From assembly GCF_001767255.1 (NCBI RefSeq), contig NZ_CP017639.1:1919057-1983056 (forward strand): a DNA stretch of 64,000 bases. Reading direction: 5' to 3'. The stretch is from Corynebacterium sp. NML98-0116. Lineage in GTDB: Bacteria > Actinomycetota > Actinomycetes > Mycobacteriales > Mycobacteriaceae. Below the pieces are notes generated by a model. It was not told the origin of the DNA and searched no databases. It saw only the letters and a list, made by a program, of their open reading frames with translations. The position numbers were made by a program, and so were the translations under genes. Shown here piece by piece: positions 1 to 8,799 of the stretch (within the stretch, counting starts at the first letter, position 1; each line of letters begins with the position of its first letter).

Positions 1-292
1 AAAACAGCATGACCTCACCGTCGTGGACCACGGAGGACCCGGAGTAGCACCCGTGCGTGTCGTACGGGAAGTCCGGATACAGCGCGTCCGGAAGGTGGCG
101 CCACTGGCCCAGGCCCTCCTCACCCCCAATTGTGGTGACGGCGTGGCCCCAACCGGTGCGCTTCGCAGCGTGCGGAAAGCACGGATCATGCTGGTAAAAC
201 ACGTGGAGTTGGTCGCCGATGAACGTGACGCCGTTCGGGTCGTTGAGGCGCCCTTGCGGCGGGGACAGGTGAAATGTTGGCCGGTACGTCAT
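1..292 (-). CDS. Glycoside hydrolase family 32 (sucrose or sucrose-6-phosphate hydrolase), N-terminal part
   Basis: The gene reads leftward out of the window, so only the first 97 codons are present. From the ATG at 292 the protein begins MTYRPTFHLSPPQGRLNDPN. The NDPNG motif at residues 17-21 is the GH32 signature and its Asp18 is the family nucleophile. It is followed by a beta-propeller-like stretch with FYQHDP, WGH and HGCYSGS. GH32 enzymes split sucrose, sucrose-6-phosphate or fructans. The divergent partner is a PfkB sugar kinase, which fits cytoplasmic sucrose use (hydrolase plus fructokinase). No signal peptide is visible, so an intracellular enzyme is likelier than a secreted levanase. 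The start is supported by a TAGACT -10 box seven bases upstream. Confidence 0.88.
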   Translation of the reverse strand, partial: MTYRPTFHLSPPQGRLNDPNGVTFIGDQLHVFYQHDPCFPHAAKRTGWGHAVTTIGGEEGLGQWRHLPDALYPDFPYDTHGCYSGSSVVHDGEVMLF

Positions 293-298
293 GCGACT

Positions 299-309
299 TA
301 GTCTACGGT
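299..309. promoter_or_regulatory. Overlapping divergent -10 boxes of the sucrose gene pair
   Basis: Only 23 bases separate the two start codons. On the minus strand TAGACT (305 to 300) lies seven bases before the hydrolase ATG. On the plus strand TACGGT (304-309) lies six bases before the kinase ATG, and TAGTCT (299-304) is an alternative. Both genes could therefore be leaderless with overlapping -10 boxes. No regulator gene or clear operator is visible here. Confidence 0.45.
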
Positions 310-315
310 GGAACC

Positions 316-1182
316 ATGATCACTGTGTACGGCGAAGCCCTCGTTGACCTTGTCCCCCAGGACCGTTCCCCGCTCGCGCCGCTGGTGCCCGCGCTCGGTG
401 GCGGCCCGTTCAATGTGGCCCGAGCTCTGGGCCGACTCGGCGCAGACGTCTCCTTCCAGTCACGGTTGTCTCGTGACAACTTCGGGGAGGCACTCGCCCA
501 ATCGCTTCTCGACGCCCACGTGGACCTCACCAACTGCGGCCGCGGCGACGAGCCCACCACCCTTGCTGTCACCGCCCTGGCTGAGAACGGCTCGGCAACG
601 TACACGTTCTACGTCGACGGCACCGCCGACCGCTTCGCACAGCCGGTCCCGGTGCAGGAGGGCTACGCGGTGTTTGGGACCCTGTCCCTGGCGCTAGAGC
701 CCGCGTCGCTGCGCTACGCGGAGGCCGCCTCTGAGTCGGCAAAGCACGGCGCAATCGTCTGCCTGGACCCGAATATCCGCCCGGCGTTCGCCTCCGCGAA
801 ACACCGCCTGTTCCTGCGGGGGCTGCTCGATTCCGTAACGGTGCTCAAACTCTCCGACGAGGAAGTCGAGTTCCTCGGTGACACCTCCCACGTGCCAGTC
901 GTGGTGACCACGCTCGGCGCCGACGGCCTGCGGGTACGCGCGCCGTTCGGCACGGTCACGGTCCCGTCACCGAAGGTCACGGTCGCGGACACGATTGGGG
1001 CCGGCGACACAGTGATGGCGGCGCTGGTCCACCAGTTCGACGCCCGCGGCCTGGACCGCGACGGCCTGCTCGCCCTGGACGAGGAGGAGTGGCGCGAGAT
1101 CCTCACGTTCGCCACCCGCGCGGCCGCGATCACGGTGTCGCGCACCGGCGCAGACACCCCCTTCGCCCACGAGCTGGATTAG
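316..1182 (+). CDS. PfkB-family carbohydrate kinase (probable fructokinase)
   Basis: A 288-residue sugar kinase of the ribokinase/PfkB family. The N-terminal glycine-rich substrate region is GGGPFNVARALGRLG (residues 28-42). The second family signature is DTIGAGD (225-231), with Asp231 as the catalytic base. The divergent neighbour is a GH32 sucrose hydrolase, so phosphorylation of released fructose is the likely role. Specificity cannot be read from sequence alone, and ribose or another ketose remains possible. The ATG at 316 was chosen over an in-frame upstream codon because it gives the usual family N-terminus (MITVYGEALVDLV). Its TAG stop overlaps the stop codon of the converging gene by four bases and no terminator hairpin lies between them. 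Confidence 0.88.
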   Translation: MITVYGEALVDLVPQDRSPLAPLVPALGGGPFNVARALGRLGADVSFQSRLSRDNFGEALAQSLLDAHVDLTNCGRGDEPTTLAVTALAENGSATYTFYVDGTADRFAQPVPVQEGYAVFGTLSLALEPASLRYAEAASESAKHGAIVCLDPNIRPAFASAKHRLFLRGLLDSVTVLKLSDEEVEFLGDTSHVPVVVTTLGADGLRVRAPFGTVTVPSPKVTVADTIGAGDTVMAALVHQFDARGLDRDGLLALDEEEWREILTFATRAAAITVSRTGADTPFAHELD

Positions 1183-2222
1183 GAAGCCGCGTACGCTGGC
1201 TCCCACCCAAGCGCCGGCGCGACGTGCTCGGCGAACCCGCGCAGGATCTGCATGCACACGTCCACCCCGGCCTGGTTCGGAACGGTGAGCATCAGCGTGT
1301 CCGAGGCCTGGATTGCTGGGTCATTACCGAGCTCCTCGATAAGCTGGTCGGCCTCTGCGGCGTACGTCTTGCCAAACGTGGTGTACACACCACGCTCAAT
1401 CTGTCCGATCTGTTCCTCGGTATCCAGCAGTCCGAAGAGCCGCTCGGTGTCCTCGTCCACGATCGGAAAGATAGAACGAGAAACAGAAACGCGCGGCTCC
1501 CAGTCGTGGCCCGCGGCCGCCCACGCCTTCCGGTAGTGCTGAATCTGTTCCGCCTGCAGCTCGCCGAGGCTGCGGCCGTCGGCTTCCGAAATCAGCGTGG
1601 AGCTCATCAGGTTCACGCCGTCGCGGGCAGCCTGCTCGGCGCTGGCGAAGGTACCTGCGCCCCACCACACCCGGCGCGCCGCCCCCTCGGAGTGTGGCAA
1701 CACCGCAAGCGGGCTGGCAGGCGGGTACATCTGCGGGTACTGCTCCTCAAGGGATGCGGCGAGCGCCATCGGGTCCCCGCGCAGCGCGGAAATGAAACGC
1801 TGGAAATGTGCACGCGCCAGGTCAGAACCGTTCGCGGCCTCTGACTCGTAGCCGAAAGCGCGCCACCCTCTATCGGCAGGCTCCGGTGACCCGCGGGAGA
1901 CGCCGAAGGCGAGGCGGCCGTCGCTTAGCAAATCGAGCGCGGCGACGTCCTCCGCGAGCTGCAGCGGGTTGGCGTAGCGCATATCGACGACGCCGGTGCC
2001 CACCTCAATGTGCTTCGTCGCCGACGCCATCGCGCCAAGCAGGGCAATCGGAGACGCGAACTGCGGCGCGAAGTGGTGCACTCGCACGTAGGCGCCGTTG
2101 ACACCAATCGCGTCCGCCTGGCGCGCGAGCTCCACGGTGTCCTGTAGCGCCTCGCGCGCGGTCATCCCCTGGCGCCCGGGTGGTGCGTGGTGGCCGAATG
2201 AAAGGAACCCAAACTTCTTCAT
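1179..2222 (-). CDS. LLM-class flavin-dependent oxidoreductase (luciferase-like)
   Basis: A 347-residue single-domain protein of the bacterial luciferase-like monooxygenase family. It starts MKKFGFLSFGHH, and the N-terminal strand, the PIALLGAMASATKHIEVGTGV region and SDGRLAFGVSRG are typical of FMN- or F420-using TIM-barrel members of this group. The substrate is unknown. The family oxidises alkanals, sulfonates and many small molecules. The ATG lies 17 bases after the glmS stop on the same strand, so it may be cotranscribed with glmS, although no functional link is obvious. Its 3' end overlaps the 3' end of the kinase gene convergently. Confidence 0.85.
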   Translation of the reverse strand: MKKFGFLSFGHHAPPGRQGMTAREALQDTVELARQADAIGVNGAYVRVHHFAPQFASPIALLGAMASATKHIEVGTGVVDMRYANPLQLAEDVAALDLLSDGRLAFGVSRGSPEPADRGWRAFGYESEAANGSDLARAHFQRFISALRGDPMALAASLEEQYPQMYPPASPLAVLPHSEGAARRVWWGAGTFASAEQAARDGVNLMSSTLISEADGRSLGELQAEQIQHYRKAWAAAGHDWEPRVSVSRSIFPIVDEDTERLFGLLDTEEQIGQIERGVYTTFGKTYAAEADQLIEELGNDPAIQASDTLMLTVPNQAGVDVCMQILRGFAEHVAPALGWEPAYAAS

Positions 2223-2239
2223 GCGGCCACTCTAGCGCG

Positions 2240-4108
2240 CTACTCCACCGTGACGGACTTCGCCAGGTTGCGTGGCTGGTCCACGTTCAAGCCACGTGCT
2301 TGCGCAACGGTGCAGGCGAAGATCTGCAGCGGGATCGTCGACAAGAGGGGCTGCATGAGGCCGGCCGACTGCGGGATGCGGATCACGTGGTTGGCGAAGC
2401 GGTTCACGTCTTCGTCGCCCTCCTCCGCGATCACGATGGTGACGGCACCACGCGCGCGGACTTCCTGGATGTTGGAGACAACCTTGGCGTGCAGGTTGTG
2501 GCGCGAACGCTTCGACGGCACGATGACGAACACCGGCTGCCCTTCCTCAACCAGCGCGATCGGGCCGTGCTTGAGCTCGCCTGCGGCGAAGCCCTCGGAG
2601 TGCAGGTAGGCGACCTCCTTGAGCTTCAGTGCACCCTCGAGCGCGACTGGGAAGCCGACGTGGCGGCCGAGGAAGAGCACCGACTTCGCGTCGGCGAGCT
2701 CGCGGCCAAGTTCCTGGATTTCTGCCTCGTTGTCCAGGATCCACTGGATCTTCTCCGGCATCTCCTCCAGCTCAGCAATGATGGTCTGGATTTCGTCGGT
2801 GAACTTGTTGCCGCGAACCTGCGCCAGGTACAGCGCCAACAGGTAGGACGCCACGATCTGGGAGATGAACGCCTTCGTCGACGCCACTGCGATCTCTGGG
2901 CCGGCGTAGGTGTACAGGGAGGCGTCGGCCTCACGCGGGATGGAGGAGCCGACCGTGTTGCAGATCGCGATGACCTTCGCGCCCTGCTCGCGCGCGTGGC
3001 GTACAGCCATGAGGGTGTCCATGGTCTCGCCGGACTGCGAAATTGCTACGACCAGGGTGTTCGGGGTGACGATCGGGTCGCGGTAGCGGAACTCGTGCGC
3101 CAGCTCGACCTCCGTCGGGATGCGGCACCAGTGCTCAATCGCGTACTTCGCCACGTGCCCCGCGTACGCAGCGGTACCGCAGGCCACGATGATGATCTTG
3201 TCGACGCTGCGCAGCACGGACTCGTCGATACGTAGTTCGTCGAGCGTGAGCTTGCCCTCGGCGTCGAAGCGGCCGTACAGCGTGTCGCGAACGGCAGCCG
3301 GTTGGTCGTGGATCTCCTTCGCCATGAAGGAATCAAACCCACCCTTTTCTGCGGCGGTGACGTCCCACTCGACGCGGAACGGGCTGCCCTCGGCGTGGTT
3401 GCCTTCGAAGTCAATGATGTCGTAGTTGTCAGCGGTCAGGGTGACGATCTGCCCGTTGTCCATCTCCACCGCGTCGCGGGTGAACTCGATGAAGCCGGAG
3501 ACGTCAGAGCTGAGGAAGTTCTCACCCTCGCCCAGGCCGATCACCAGCGGTGAGTTCCAGCGCGCCGCAACGATACGGTCCGGGAATTCCTGCTCGATGG
3601 CCAGCAGCGTGAACGCGCCCTCGAGTCGCAGGGCGGTCAGGCGCATTGCCTCGGTGAGGTCCTTGTTCGCCTCAGTATTGAAGATGTCCAGCAGCAGCGT
3701 GGCTGCCACCTCGGTGTCAGTTTCGGAGCGGAACGTGTAGCCCTTCTCGCTCAGCTCAGCACGAAGTGCCGCGAAGTTCTCGATGATGCCGTTGTGCACC
3801 ACGGCCAGTGCGCCGTCGCCGACGACGTGGGGGTGGGCGTTGGCGTCGGTAGGCCCGCCGTGGGTTGCCCACCGGGTGTGCCCGATGCCCAGGTTGGAAG
3901 GCGCAAGCGGCGCCTCTGCGATGGCCTGCTCTAGGTCCGCGACCTTGCCTGCCTTCTTCCTGCACGCGATGGTGTCGCCCTGCATGACTGCTACCCCGGC
4001 CGAGTCATAACCGCGGTATTCGAGCCTGCGAAGCCCATCAATAATGACGGTGAGGGCGTCGTGCTCGCGTGCACGCTCGCCACCTATGTATCCAACGATT
4101 CCACACAT
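2240..4108 (-). CDS. glmS: Glutamine--fructose-6-phosphate aminotransferase (isomerizing)
   Basis: A full-length 622-residue GlmS. It makes glucosamine-6-phosphate from fructose-6-phosphate and glutamine, the first committed step towards UDP-GlcNAc for peptidoglycan. The protein starts MCGIVGYIGG, leaving Cys2 as the N-terminal nucleophile of the class II glutamine amidotransferase domain (about residues 1-230). Two SIS sugar-isomerase domains follow: VAISQSGETMDTLMAVRHAR in the first and LFLGRHVGFPVALEGALKLKE in the second. The C-terminus PRNLAKSVTVE is the conserved family end. No glmS ribozyme is visible upstream. A TAAAAT box stands seven bases before the ATG, which suggests leaderless transcription. 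Confidence 0.98.
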   Translation of the reverse strand: MCGIVGYIGGERAREHDALTVIIDGLRRLEYRGYDSAGVAVMQGDTIACRKKAGKVADLEQAIAEAPLAPSNLGIGHTRWATHGGPTDANAHPHVVGDGALAVVHNGIIENFAALRAELSEKGYTFRSETDTEVAATLLLDIFNTEANKDLTEAMRLTALRLEGAFTLLAIEQEFPDRIVAARWNSPLVIGLGEGENFLSSDVSGFIEFTRDAVEMDNGQIVTLTADNYDIIDFEGNHAEGSPFRVEWDVTAAEKGGFDSFMAKEIHDQPAAVRDTLYGRFDAEGKLTLDELRIDESVLRSVDKIIIVACGTAAYAGHVAKYAIEHWCRIPTEVELAHEFRYRDPIVTPNTLVVAISQSGETMDTLMAVRHAREQGAKVIAICNTVGSSIPREADASLYTYAGPEIAVASTKAFISQIVASYLLALYLAQVRGNKFTDEIQTIIAELEEMPEKIQWILDNEAEIQELGRELADAKSVLFLGRHVGFPVALEGALKLKEVAYLHSEGFAAGELKHGPIALVEEGQPVFVIVPSKRSRHNLHAKVVSNIQEVRARGAVTIVIAEEGDEDVNRFANHVIRIPQSAGLMQPLLSTIPLQIFACTVAQARGLNVDQPRNLAKSVTVE

Positions 4109-4115
4109 GGGGCGA

Positions 4116-4121
4116 ATTTTA
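4116..4121 (-). promoter_or_regulatory. Candidate leaderless -10 box for glmS
   Basis: TAAAAT on the minus strand (4121 to 4116) is followed by seven bases and then the glmS ATG at 4108. This spacing puts the transcription start on or beside the start codon. The -35 region is T-rich but not a good consensus. Confidence 0.45.
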
Positions 4122-4160
4122 CACGCGGCGTAGTTCCTGAAAAAGTGACGCCGCCGAACC

Positions 4161-5663
4161 CTATCCCAGCGAGCCCGTGAGCTTGCCGTGAAACTCCGTG
4201 GTACTCGGGTTCATGCCGATGAAGCGCACGTGCTTGCCGCGCTCCTCGTATTTTTGTTCAATGCTGTCGAGCGCCGCGACCGTCGACGCGTCCCACACGT
4301 GCGCGCGGTGCAGGTCCACGACCACTTCGTCGGGGTCCTCCGAGTACATGAACAGAGTGGTCAGGTCGTTGGAGGAGGCAAACAGCAGCTGGCCGGACAC
4401 CACGTAGTGAGCCACGCCGTCGACAACTTCGCGGGTCACTTCCACCAGGTGGGCGACGTTTCGCACAAAGATTACCGACGCCACAAGCACACCCACCACG
4501 ACGCCGATAGCCAGGTTGTTCGTCGCCAGCACCACTGCAACCGTGATCAGCATCGTGACGGTTTCCGAAGCCGGCAGCTTGCGCAGCGTGCTCGGCATCA
4601 CCGAGTGCCAGTCGAACGTGCCCACCGACACCATCACCATCACGGCAACCAGCGCAGCCATCGGGATCATGGCGACGTACTCGCCGAACGCGAGCATCAA
4701 AATCAGCAGGAACGCGCCCGCCAGGAAGGTGGAAATACGGGTGCGAGCCCCCGAGACCTTCACGTTGATCATGGACTGGCCGATCATGGCGCAGCCACCC
4801 ATCCCGCCGAACAGGCCGGTGACAATGTTCGCGACGCCCTGCCCCCAGCTCTCGCGAGTCTTGTTGGAGTGCGTGTCCGTGACTTCGTCGATCAGCTTCG
4901 CGGTCATCAGCGACTCCATCAGCCCGACAAGCGCCACGCCGAGCGAGTACGGTGCGATGATCCGAAGCGTCTCCCAGGTCAGCGGCACGTGCGGGATGAA
5001 GAATTCGGGCAGGCTGCTCGGCAGCTCGCCGCGGTCCCCGACCGTCGGGACCGGCGCATTCGTTGCGACCGCGATGAGCGTCACCACGAGGATCGCCACA
5101 AGCGGCGCCGGGATCGCCTGCGTGAACTTCGGCATCACCACCATGATCACGATGGCCAGCGCCAGCAGCGGGTACACCGCCCAGTGAATGCCGATGATTT
5201 CGGGCAGCTGCGCCACAAAGATGAGAATCGCCAGCGCGTTGACGAAGCCAATCATCACGCTTCGCGGCAAGAACCGCATCAGCGTTGCGACGCCAGCAAC
5301 CGCCAACAGAATCTGAAACACCCCGGCGAGCATGATGGCCGCCACCATGTAGTCGTAGCCGTAGTCCCGCACCAGCGGCGCGATGACCAGCGCGACCGCA
5401 CCCGTGGCGGCCGCAATCATGGCGGGTCGCCCGCCCGTAATCGCGATCACCATCGCCATGATGAAGGAGGAGTACAGCCCGATCTTCGGGTCCACCCCGG
5501 CGATGATGGAGAAGCTGATCGCCTCCGGGATCAGCGCCAGCGCCACAACTAGCCCGGCGAGGACCTCTTTCGTCAGGATGCGCGGTGTCTTCAGCGCTGT
5601 CGCCACTGATGGCTCGGGCTTGTACCGGCGCGTGTTTTCCGTGGTCAGCACGGTGGCTGCCAT
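4161..5663 (-). CDS. SulP-family anion transporter with STAS domain
   Basis: About 500 residues. The N-terminal part has the SulP hallmark [20 protein letters not shown] and ten or more hydrophobic segments between roughly residues 30 and 410. A short C-terminal STAS domain (about 425-500) contains [13 protein letters not shown]. SulP proteins carry sulfate, bicarbonate or dicarboxylates by proton or sodium symport, and the substrate cannot be assigned here. The ATG at 5663 is preferred because GGAG lies eight bases upstream. A GTG at 5672 would add three residues but overlaps that Shine-Dalgarno. The gene follows the MacB-like permease after about 23 bases, so the three genes 8547-4161 are probably one transcript. 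Confidence 0.93.
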   Translation of the reverse strand: MAATVLTTENTRRYKPEPSVATALKTPRILTKEVLAGLVVALALIPEAISFSIIAGVDPKIGLYSSFIMAMVIAITGGRPAMIAAATGAVALVIAPLVRDYGYDYMVAAIMLAGVFQILLAVAGVATLMRFLPRSVMIGFVNALAILIFVAQLPEIIGIHWAVYPLLALAIVIMVVMPKFTQAIPAPLVAILVVTLIAVATNAPVPTVGDRGELPSSLPEFFIPHVPLTWETLRIIAPYSLGVALVGLMESLMTAKLIDEVTDTHSNKTRESWGQGVANIVTGLFGGMGGCAMIGQSMINVKVSGARTRISTFLAGAFLLILMLAFGEYVAMIPMAALVAVMVMVSVGTFDWHSVMPSTLRKLPASETVTMLITVAVVLATNNLAIGVVVGVLVASVIFVRNVAHLVEVTREVVDGVAHYVVSGQLLFASSNDLTTLFMYSEDPDEVVVDLHRAHVWDASTVAALDSIEQKYEERGKHVRFIGMNPSTTEFHGKLTGSLG

Positions 5664-5686
5664 ATGTGTCACTCCAAACGTTGTTG

Positions 5687-6949
5687 CTATTCGTAGCGCA
5701 GGGCTTCGATCGGGTTCATTCTCGATGCGCGGTTTGCCGGGTAGTAGCCGAAGAACAGGCCAATCAGCAGCGCGAATACCAGTGAGAGTAGCACTGCCGT
5801 GATCGGTGGCAGCACGAAGGCGTTGAGCAGGAGCGCACCGAGCATGCCGAAGCCCGCGCCCACGACCACGCCGAACACGCCGCCGATCAGGCAGACGATC
5901 ATCGCCTCAGTGACGAACTGCATGCGGATCATCCGCCTCGTCGCCCCGAGCGCCATACGCACGCCGATCTCGCGGGTGCGTTCCGTCACGGTGATTAGCA
6001 TGATGTTCATCACGCCGATGCCGCCCACCAGCAGCGAGATCCCGCCGATTGCGGAGACCACCACGCTCATCATGGTCAACGTCTGGTTGAGCTGATCGAT
6101 GTCACGCTTCATGTCGGCCACTTTCCCCTTGTAATCGGGGTCGTCCTCATAGGCACGGTCCGCCCACGCCTGGACGTCCTTGGCCACTTGATCGGTGTCG
6201 GCGCCATCGGCGACGCGCACACTCACGTTGTCTACGCCAGGCACCGGTGTGCGCATCATGTCCGGCTGCACCGTGTACGGCACCGCCATCATCGACTGCG
6301 AAAAGTCCCCGACCAGCACGCCTTGCTTCTCAAAGTGCCCGTACGCGCCGACCACCTGCACCGAAGCGTACTGCCCGCCGATGTCCAGCTCGACTTCCTG
6401 CCCGATCGCCGAATCAGGGTCGTTATTGAACAGCTGCTCCACAACCTCCGGCGAGACCACCGCCACGGCGCGGTTCGCCTCAATGTCGTCTTGGGTCAGA
6501 AATCGCCCGGCGGTCAGCGGCAGGTTCTGCATCTCCAGCTGGTCAGCGTTGACAAAACTCACCATCGTGGTGCCGTGCGCCAGCCCGCGTGTCGCCTGAG
6601 CTGTCGAGCTATCCAACTCAAACGCGATACCCTTCGCCTGCGCCCCGAGGTCGGCGCGCAGGTCCTCGATCATGTCGGGGGTGAGCTTCGAGGCGTCGTC
6701 AATTTCTTGGAACATGTAGCGGGCGGCCTCGCTGTCATCCTCCTGGCGGGGCTTGACTTCGAGGTGGACGTCGTGAATGCCGAACTGCTCCAGGCTGTCC
6801 AGCGTCTGCTTCTGCATCGCCTTACCCAGCGTCATAATCGCAATCACCGAGGCGATGCCAATGATCACCCCGAGCAGCGTCAGCGCCGAGCGCATCTTGT
6901 TCGCCCGCAGGCTCACCGTAGCGAGTCTGACAGATTCGCGCGGGTTCAC
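5687..6949 (-). CDS. MacB-like ABC transporter permease
   Basis: A 420-residue permease with one N-terminal membrane segment (about residues 21-43, in [20 protein letters not shown]). It is followed by a large MacB-type extracellular domain (about 45-285) and a C-terminal FtsX-type three-helix block. [22 protein letters not shown] and [19 protein letters not shown] are typical of that block. The GTG start overlaps the adaptor stop codon in a GTGA arrangement, so translation is coupled. MacB-type permeases work with an ABC ATPase, usually the gene beside them, but no ATPase gene is adjacent and no nucleotide-binding domain is fused. It must borrow an ATPase encoded elsewhere, or the system has lost it. 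Confidence 0.92.
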   Translation of the reverse strand: MNPRESVRLATVSLRANKMRSALTLLGVIIGIASVIAIMTLGKAMQKQTLDSLEQFGIHDVHLEVKPRQEDDSEAARYMFQEIDDASKLTPDMIEDLRADLGAQAKGIAFELDSSTAQATRGLAHGTTMVSFVNADQLEMQNLPLTAGRFLTQDDIEANRAVAVVSPEVVEQLFNNDPDSAIGQEVELDIGGQYASVQVVGAYGHFEKQGVLVGDFSQSMMAVPYTVQPDMMRTPVPGVDNVSVRVADGADTDQVAKDVQAWADRAYEDDPDYKGKVADMKRDIDQLNQTLTMMSVVVSAIGGISLLVGGIGVMNIMLITVTERTREIGVRMALGATRRMIRMQFVTEAMIVCLIGGVFGVVVGAGFGMLGALLLNAFVLPPITAVLLSLVFALLIGLFFGYYPANRASRMNPIEALRYE

Positions 6950-8547
6950 TCCTGCTCCTCAACCAAGGTCACAGTGGCACCGACGCGTTCGCGGTACTCG
7001 GCAGGCTTGTTCAGCACCCGCGTCCCCTTTTCGACGCCCTCTACGACCACATCCGAGTCCGACACCAGCCCAACCTTGACCGGCGTCTTCACTACCTCGA
7101 ACTTGTCCCCGTCATCCTTCGGGCGAAGCGCGTACACCGAGTAGCTACCGTTCTCATCGACGACGGCCTCCCGCGGCACAGCGAGCGCGTCCTTCGCGGA
7201 CTCCGTGGTGATCTGCGCCTTGGCCGTGCCGCCGATCTTCAGACCCTCGGTATCACCCAGAACCTCGATCTCCACGGGGAACTCCGGGCGCGCCGCCTGC
7301 GCCGACGCCCCATCCGCCGCGGGCTGCGTTTCCGCAACCGATGAAACATCCAGCACACGGCCCTTAAACTTCTTCGCGCCGGTGCCAGGCGTGGTGAACG
7401 AGACGGCGTCGCCCGGCTGCATCTTCGCCGAGTCCAACTCCTTCACGTTCGCACGCAGCACCAGCCGGTTCGGGTCCGCCACAGAGAGCAGATAACCCGT
7501 CGGCGTCTGCCCCTGCTTCACCGCAACCTCCGCGACCACACCCGCGATCGGGGCACGCACCTGACCCGACGCCACATCGACCTCAAGCTGCGCGATTGAC
7601 TGGCCCGCCGCGGCCTGCGCCGCCTGCACACCACGCTGCGCCTGCTGCACCGCTGCCGCCTGGGAGTCGAGCTGCTGCTGGGCCGCAAGCTTCGCCACCT
7701 CGAGCCCGACCGCTGCCTCCGCCTTCGCATCAAATGCCTGGGCAACCGCGCGCTGCTTCGCCGCAAGATCCGCGTCGGTGTCGTTGAGGGCGGCGTCGTA
7801 CGCCTTTTGCGCCGCAGAAAGGTTGTGCTTCGCGCCGCGGAAACGCTCGTCAGCCTCCAGTTTGCTCAGCAACGGCTGCACAGCATCGTCTTGCGCCATC
7901 CCAGATTGGAAGATGCTGTGGTTGCCGCGCACAGACTCCAGGGCCGCCGTCAGCGCGTCACGACGCGCCGAGTCCACGCCCTGCGCCTGCGTGAGCAGCG
8001 TGCTGTCCAGGCCCGCCGCAACTGCCTTCTTGCGTTGCTCAAAGACCGCGGTAGCCTCCTGCAGCTGGCCATCAGCCTGGCGAAGCGCCGCTTCCGCCTG
8101 CGTCACCTGTGGGTTCAGGCCACGCTGCATCGCGTCGCTCGACTGCTGGTAGGCCTGCTGGGCCTGCTCAAGCTGGTTCTGCGCCGCGACATCCGCCGAA
8201 ATCTGCTGTGCCCGCTGCGTATCAATCTCACGCTGGACCCCCGACGTATCCAGGACCGCAACGACCTGGCCGGCCTCAACGCGCTGCCCCACCTTCACGT
8301 TCAGGGCTGTGACCGGGCCGGTCAGGTGCGTCGTCAACGCGGTCACCGTGGCAGCCTCCACCGTCGCGGTGACCGGCACTTTGGCAGCAACATCACGAGG
8401 AGCGAGCTCTGTCGTATCAGCTGCCATGACCGGCTGACCGCCCCCAAACCCGCACGCAGCGGTAGAGGCAAGAATACAAAGCCCGAGCCCCACGGTGGCA
8501 AGGGTCCGGGAAACGACATGGTTCGTTCGGCGCAGTCCTTTATTCAC
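6946..8547 (-). CDS. MacA/HlyD-type efflux adaptor lipoprotein
   Basis: A 533-residue membrane-fusion-type adaptor. It begins with a lipoprotein signal whose lipobox ends at Cys32 (STAAC). A biotinyl-lipoyl-like half ([22 protein letters not shown]) leads into a long Gln/Ala-rich coiled coil (about residues 120-310). The second lipoyl half (VRAPIAGVVAEVAVKQGQTPTG) and beta-barrel domains follow. In Gram-positive bacteria such adaptors pair with MacB-like permeases for export of peptides or drugs. The start is GTG with TATCCT seven bases upstream, so it is probably leaderless. The stop overlaps the permease start. The expected ATPase gene between adaptor and permease is absent. Confidence 0.9.
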   Translation of the reverse strand: MNKGLRRTNHVVSRTLATVGLGLCILASTAACGFGGGQPVMAADTTELAPRDVAAKVPVTATVEAATVTALTTHLTGPVTALNVKVGQRVEAGQVVAVLDTSGVQREIDTQRAQQISADVAAQNQLEQAQQAYQQSSDAMQRGLNPQVTQAEAALRQADGQLQEATAVFEQRKKAVAAGLDSTLLTQAQGVDSARRDALTAALESVRGNHSIFQSGMAQDDAVQPLLSKLEADERFRGAKHNLSAAQKAYDAALNDTDADLAAKQRAVAQAFDAKAEAAVGLEVAKLAAQQQLDSQAAAVQQAQRGVQAAQAAAGQSIAQLEVDVASGQVRAPIAGVVAEVAVKQGQTPTGYLLSVADPNRLVLRANVKELDSAKMQPGDAVSFTTPGTGAKKFKGRVLDVSSVAETQPAADGASAQAARPEFPVEIEVLGDTEGLKIGGTAKAQITTESAKDALAVPREAVVDENGSYSVYALRPKDDGDKFEVVKTPVKVGLVSDSDVVVEGVEKGTRVLNKPAEYRERVGATVTLVEEQE

Positions 8548-8554
8548 AGCGCTA

Positions 8555-8560
8555 AGGATA
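8555..8560 (-). promoter_or_regulatory. Candidate leaderless -10 box for the adaptor-permease-SulP operon
   Basis: TATCCT on the minus strand (8560 to 8555) is seven bases before the GTG at 8547. It lies just after the stop of the TusA-like gene and would start a separate transcript. No good -35 hexamer is visible. Confidence 0.4.
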
Positions 8561-8574
8561 GCCGAAGTTTCACA

Positions 8575-8799
8575 TCAATCAGAAGTTTTACGGATATAAA
8601 ACTCCGGGTGATCCGCGCGCAGCAACGTGTTGCCAGTCAGGCCGCACCAGGCACGAATATCGATATCGATCGCCTCGTTCGTGGACCGCAAGTGCAGCAC
8701 TTCCCCGTCCTTGATCTGGTCGCGGAACAAGAGGAAGAGGCGCACCAGGACATCACCGCACGCGATGTCCTGGGCGTCCCAGTAATGATCCTCATGCAT
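8575..8799 (-). CDS. Small TusA-like sulfur-carrier protein
   Basis: A 74-residue protein with the TusA/SirA pattern: a cysteine near the start of a helix (ACGDVLVRLFLLF, Cys14), then GEVLHLRS, then IDIDIRAWCGLTGNTLL with Cys52. In TusA proteins the first cysteine of a CPxP motif carries persulfide sulfur. Here the motif is CGDV, so the proline is missing. The protein aligns by eye with residues 20-70 of the fused protein encoded just upstream, sharing the W-C-x-L-T-G-N motif. Its ATG overlaps the end of that gene by eight bases, so the two are translationally coupled. A role in sulfur transfer or substrate delivery to the methyltransferase domain is inference. Confidence 0.72.
   Translation of the reverse strand: MHEDHYWDAQDIACGDVLVRLFLLFRDQIKDGEVLHLRSTNEAIDIDIRAWCGLTGNTLLRADHPEFYIRKTSD

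Noticed and set aside
4188..5552. A His/Asp/Arg-rich frame antisense to the SulP gene
   Set aside because: The composition comes from reading hydrophobic codons backwards, and the SulP gene has intact membrane segments and STAS domain.
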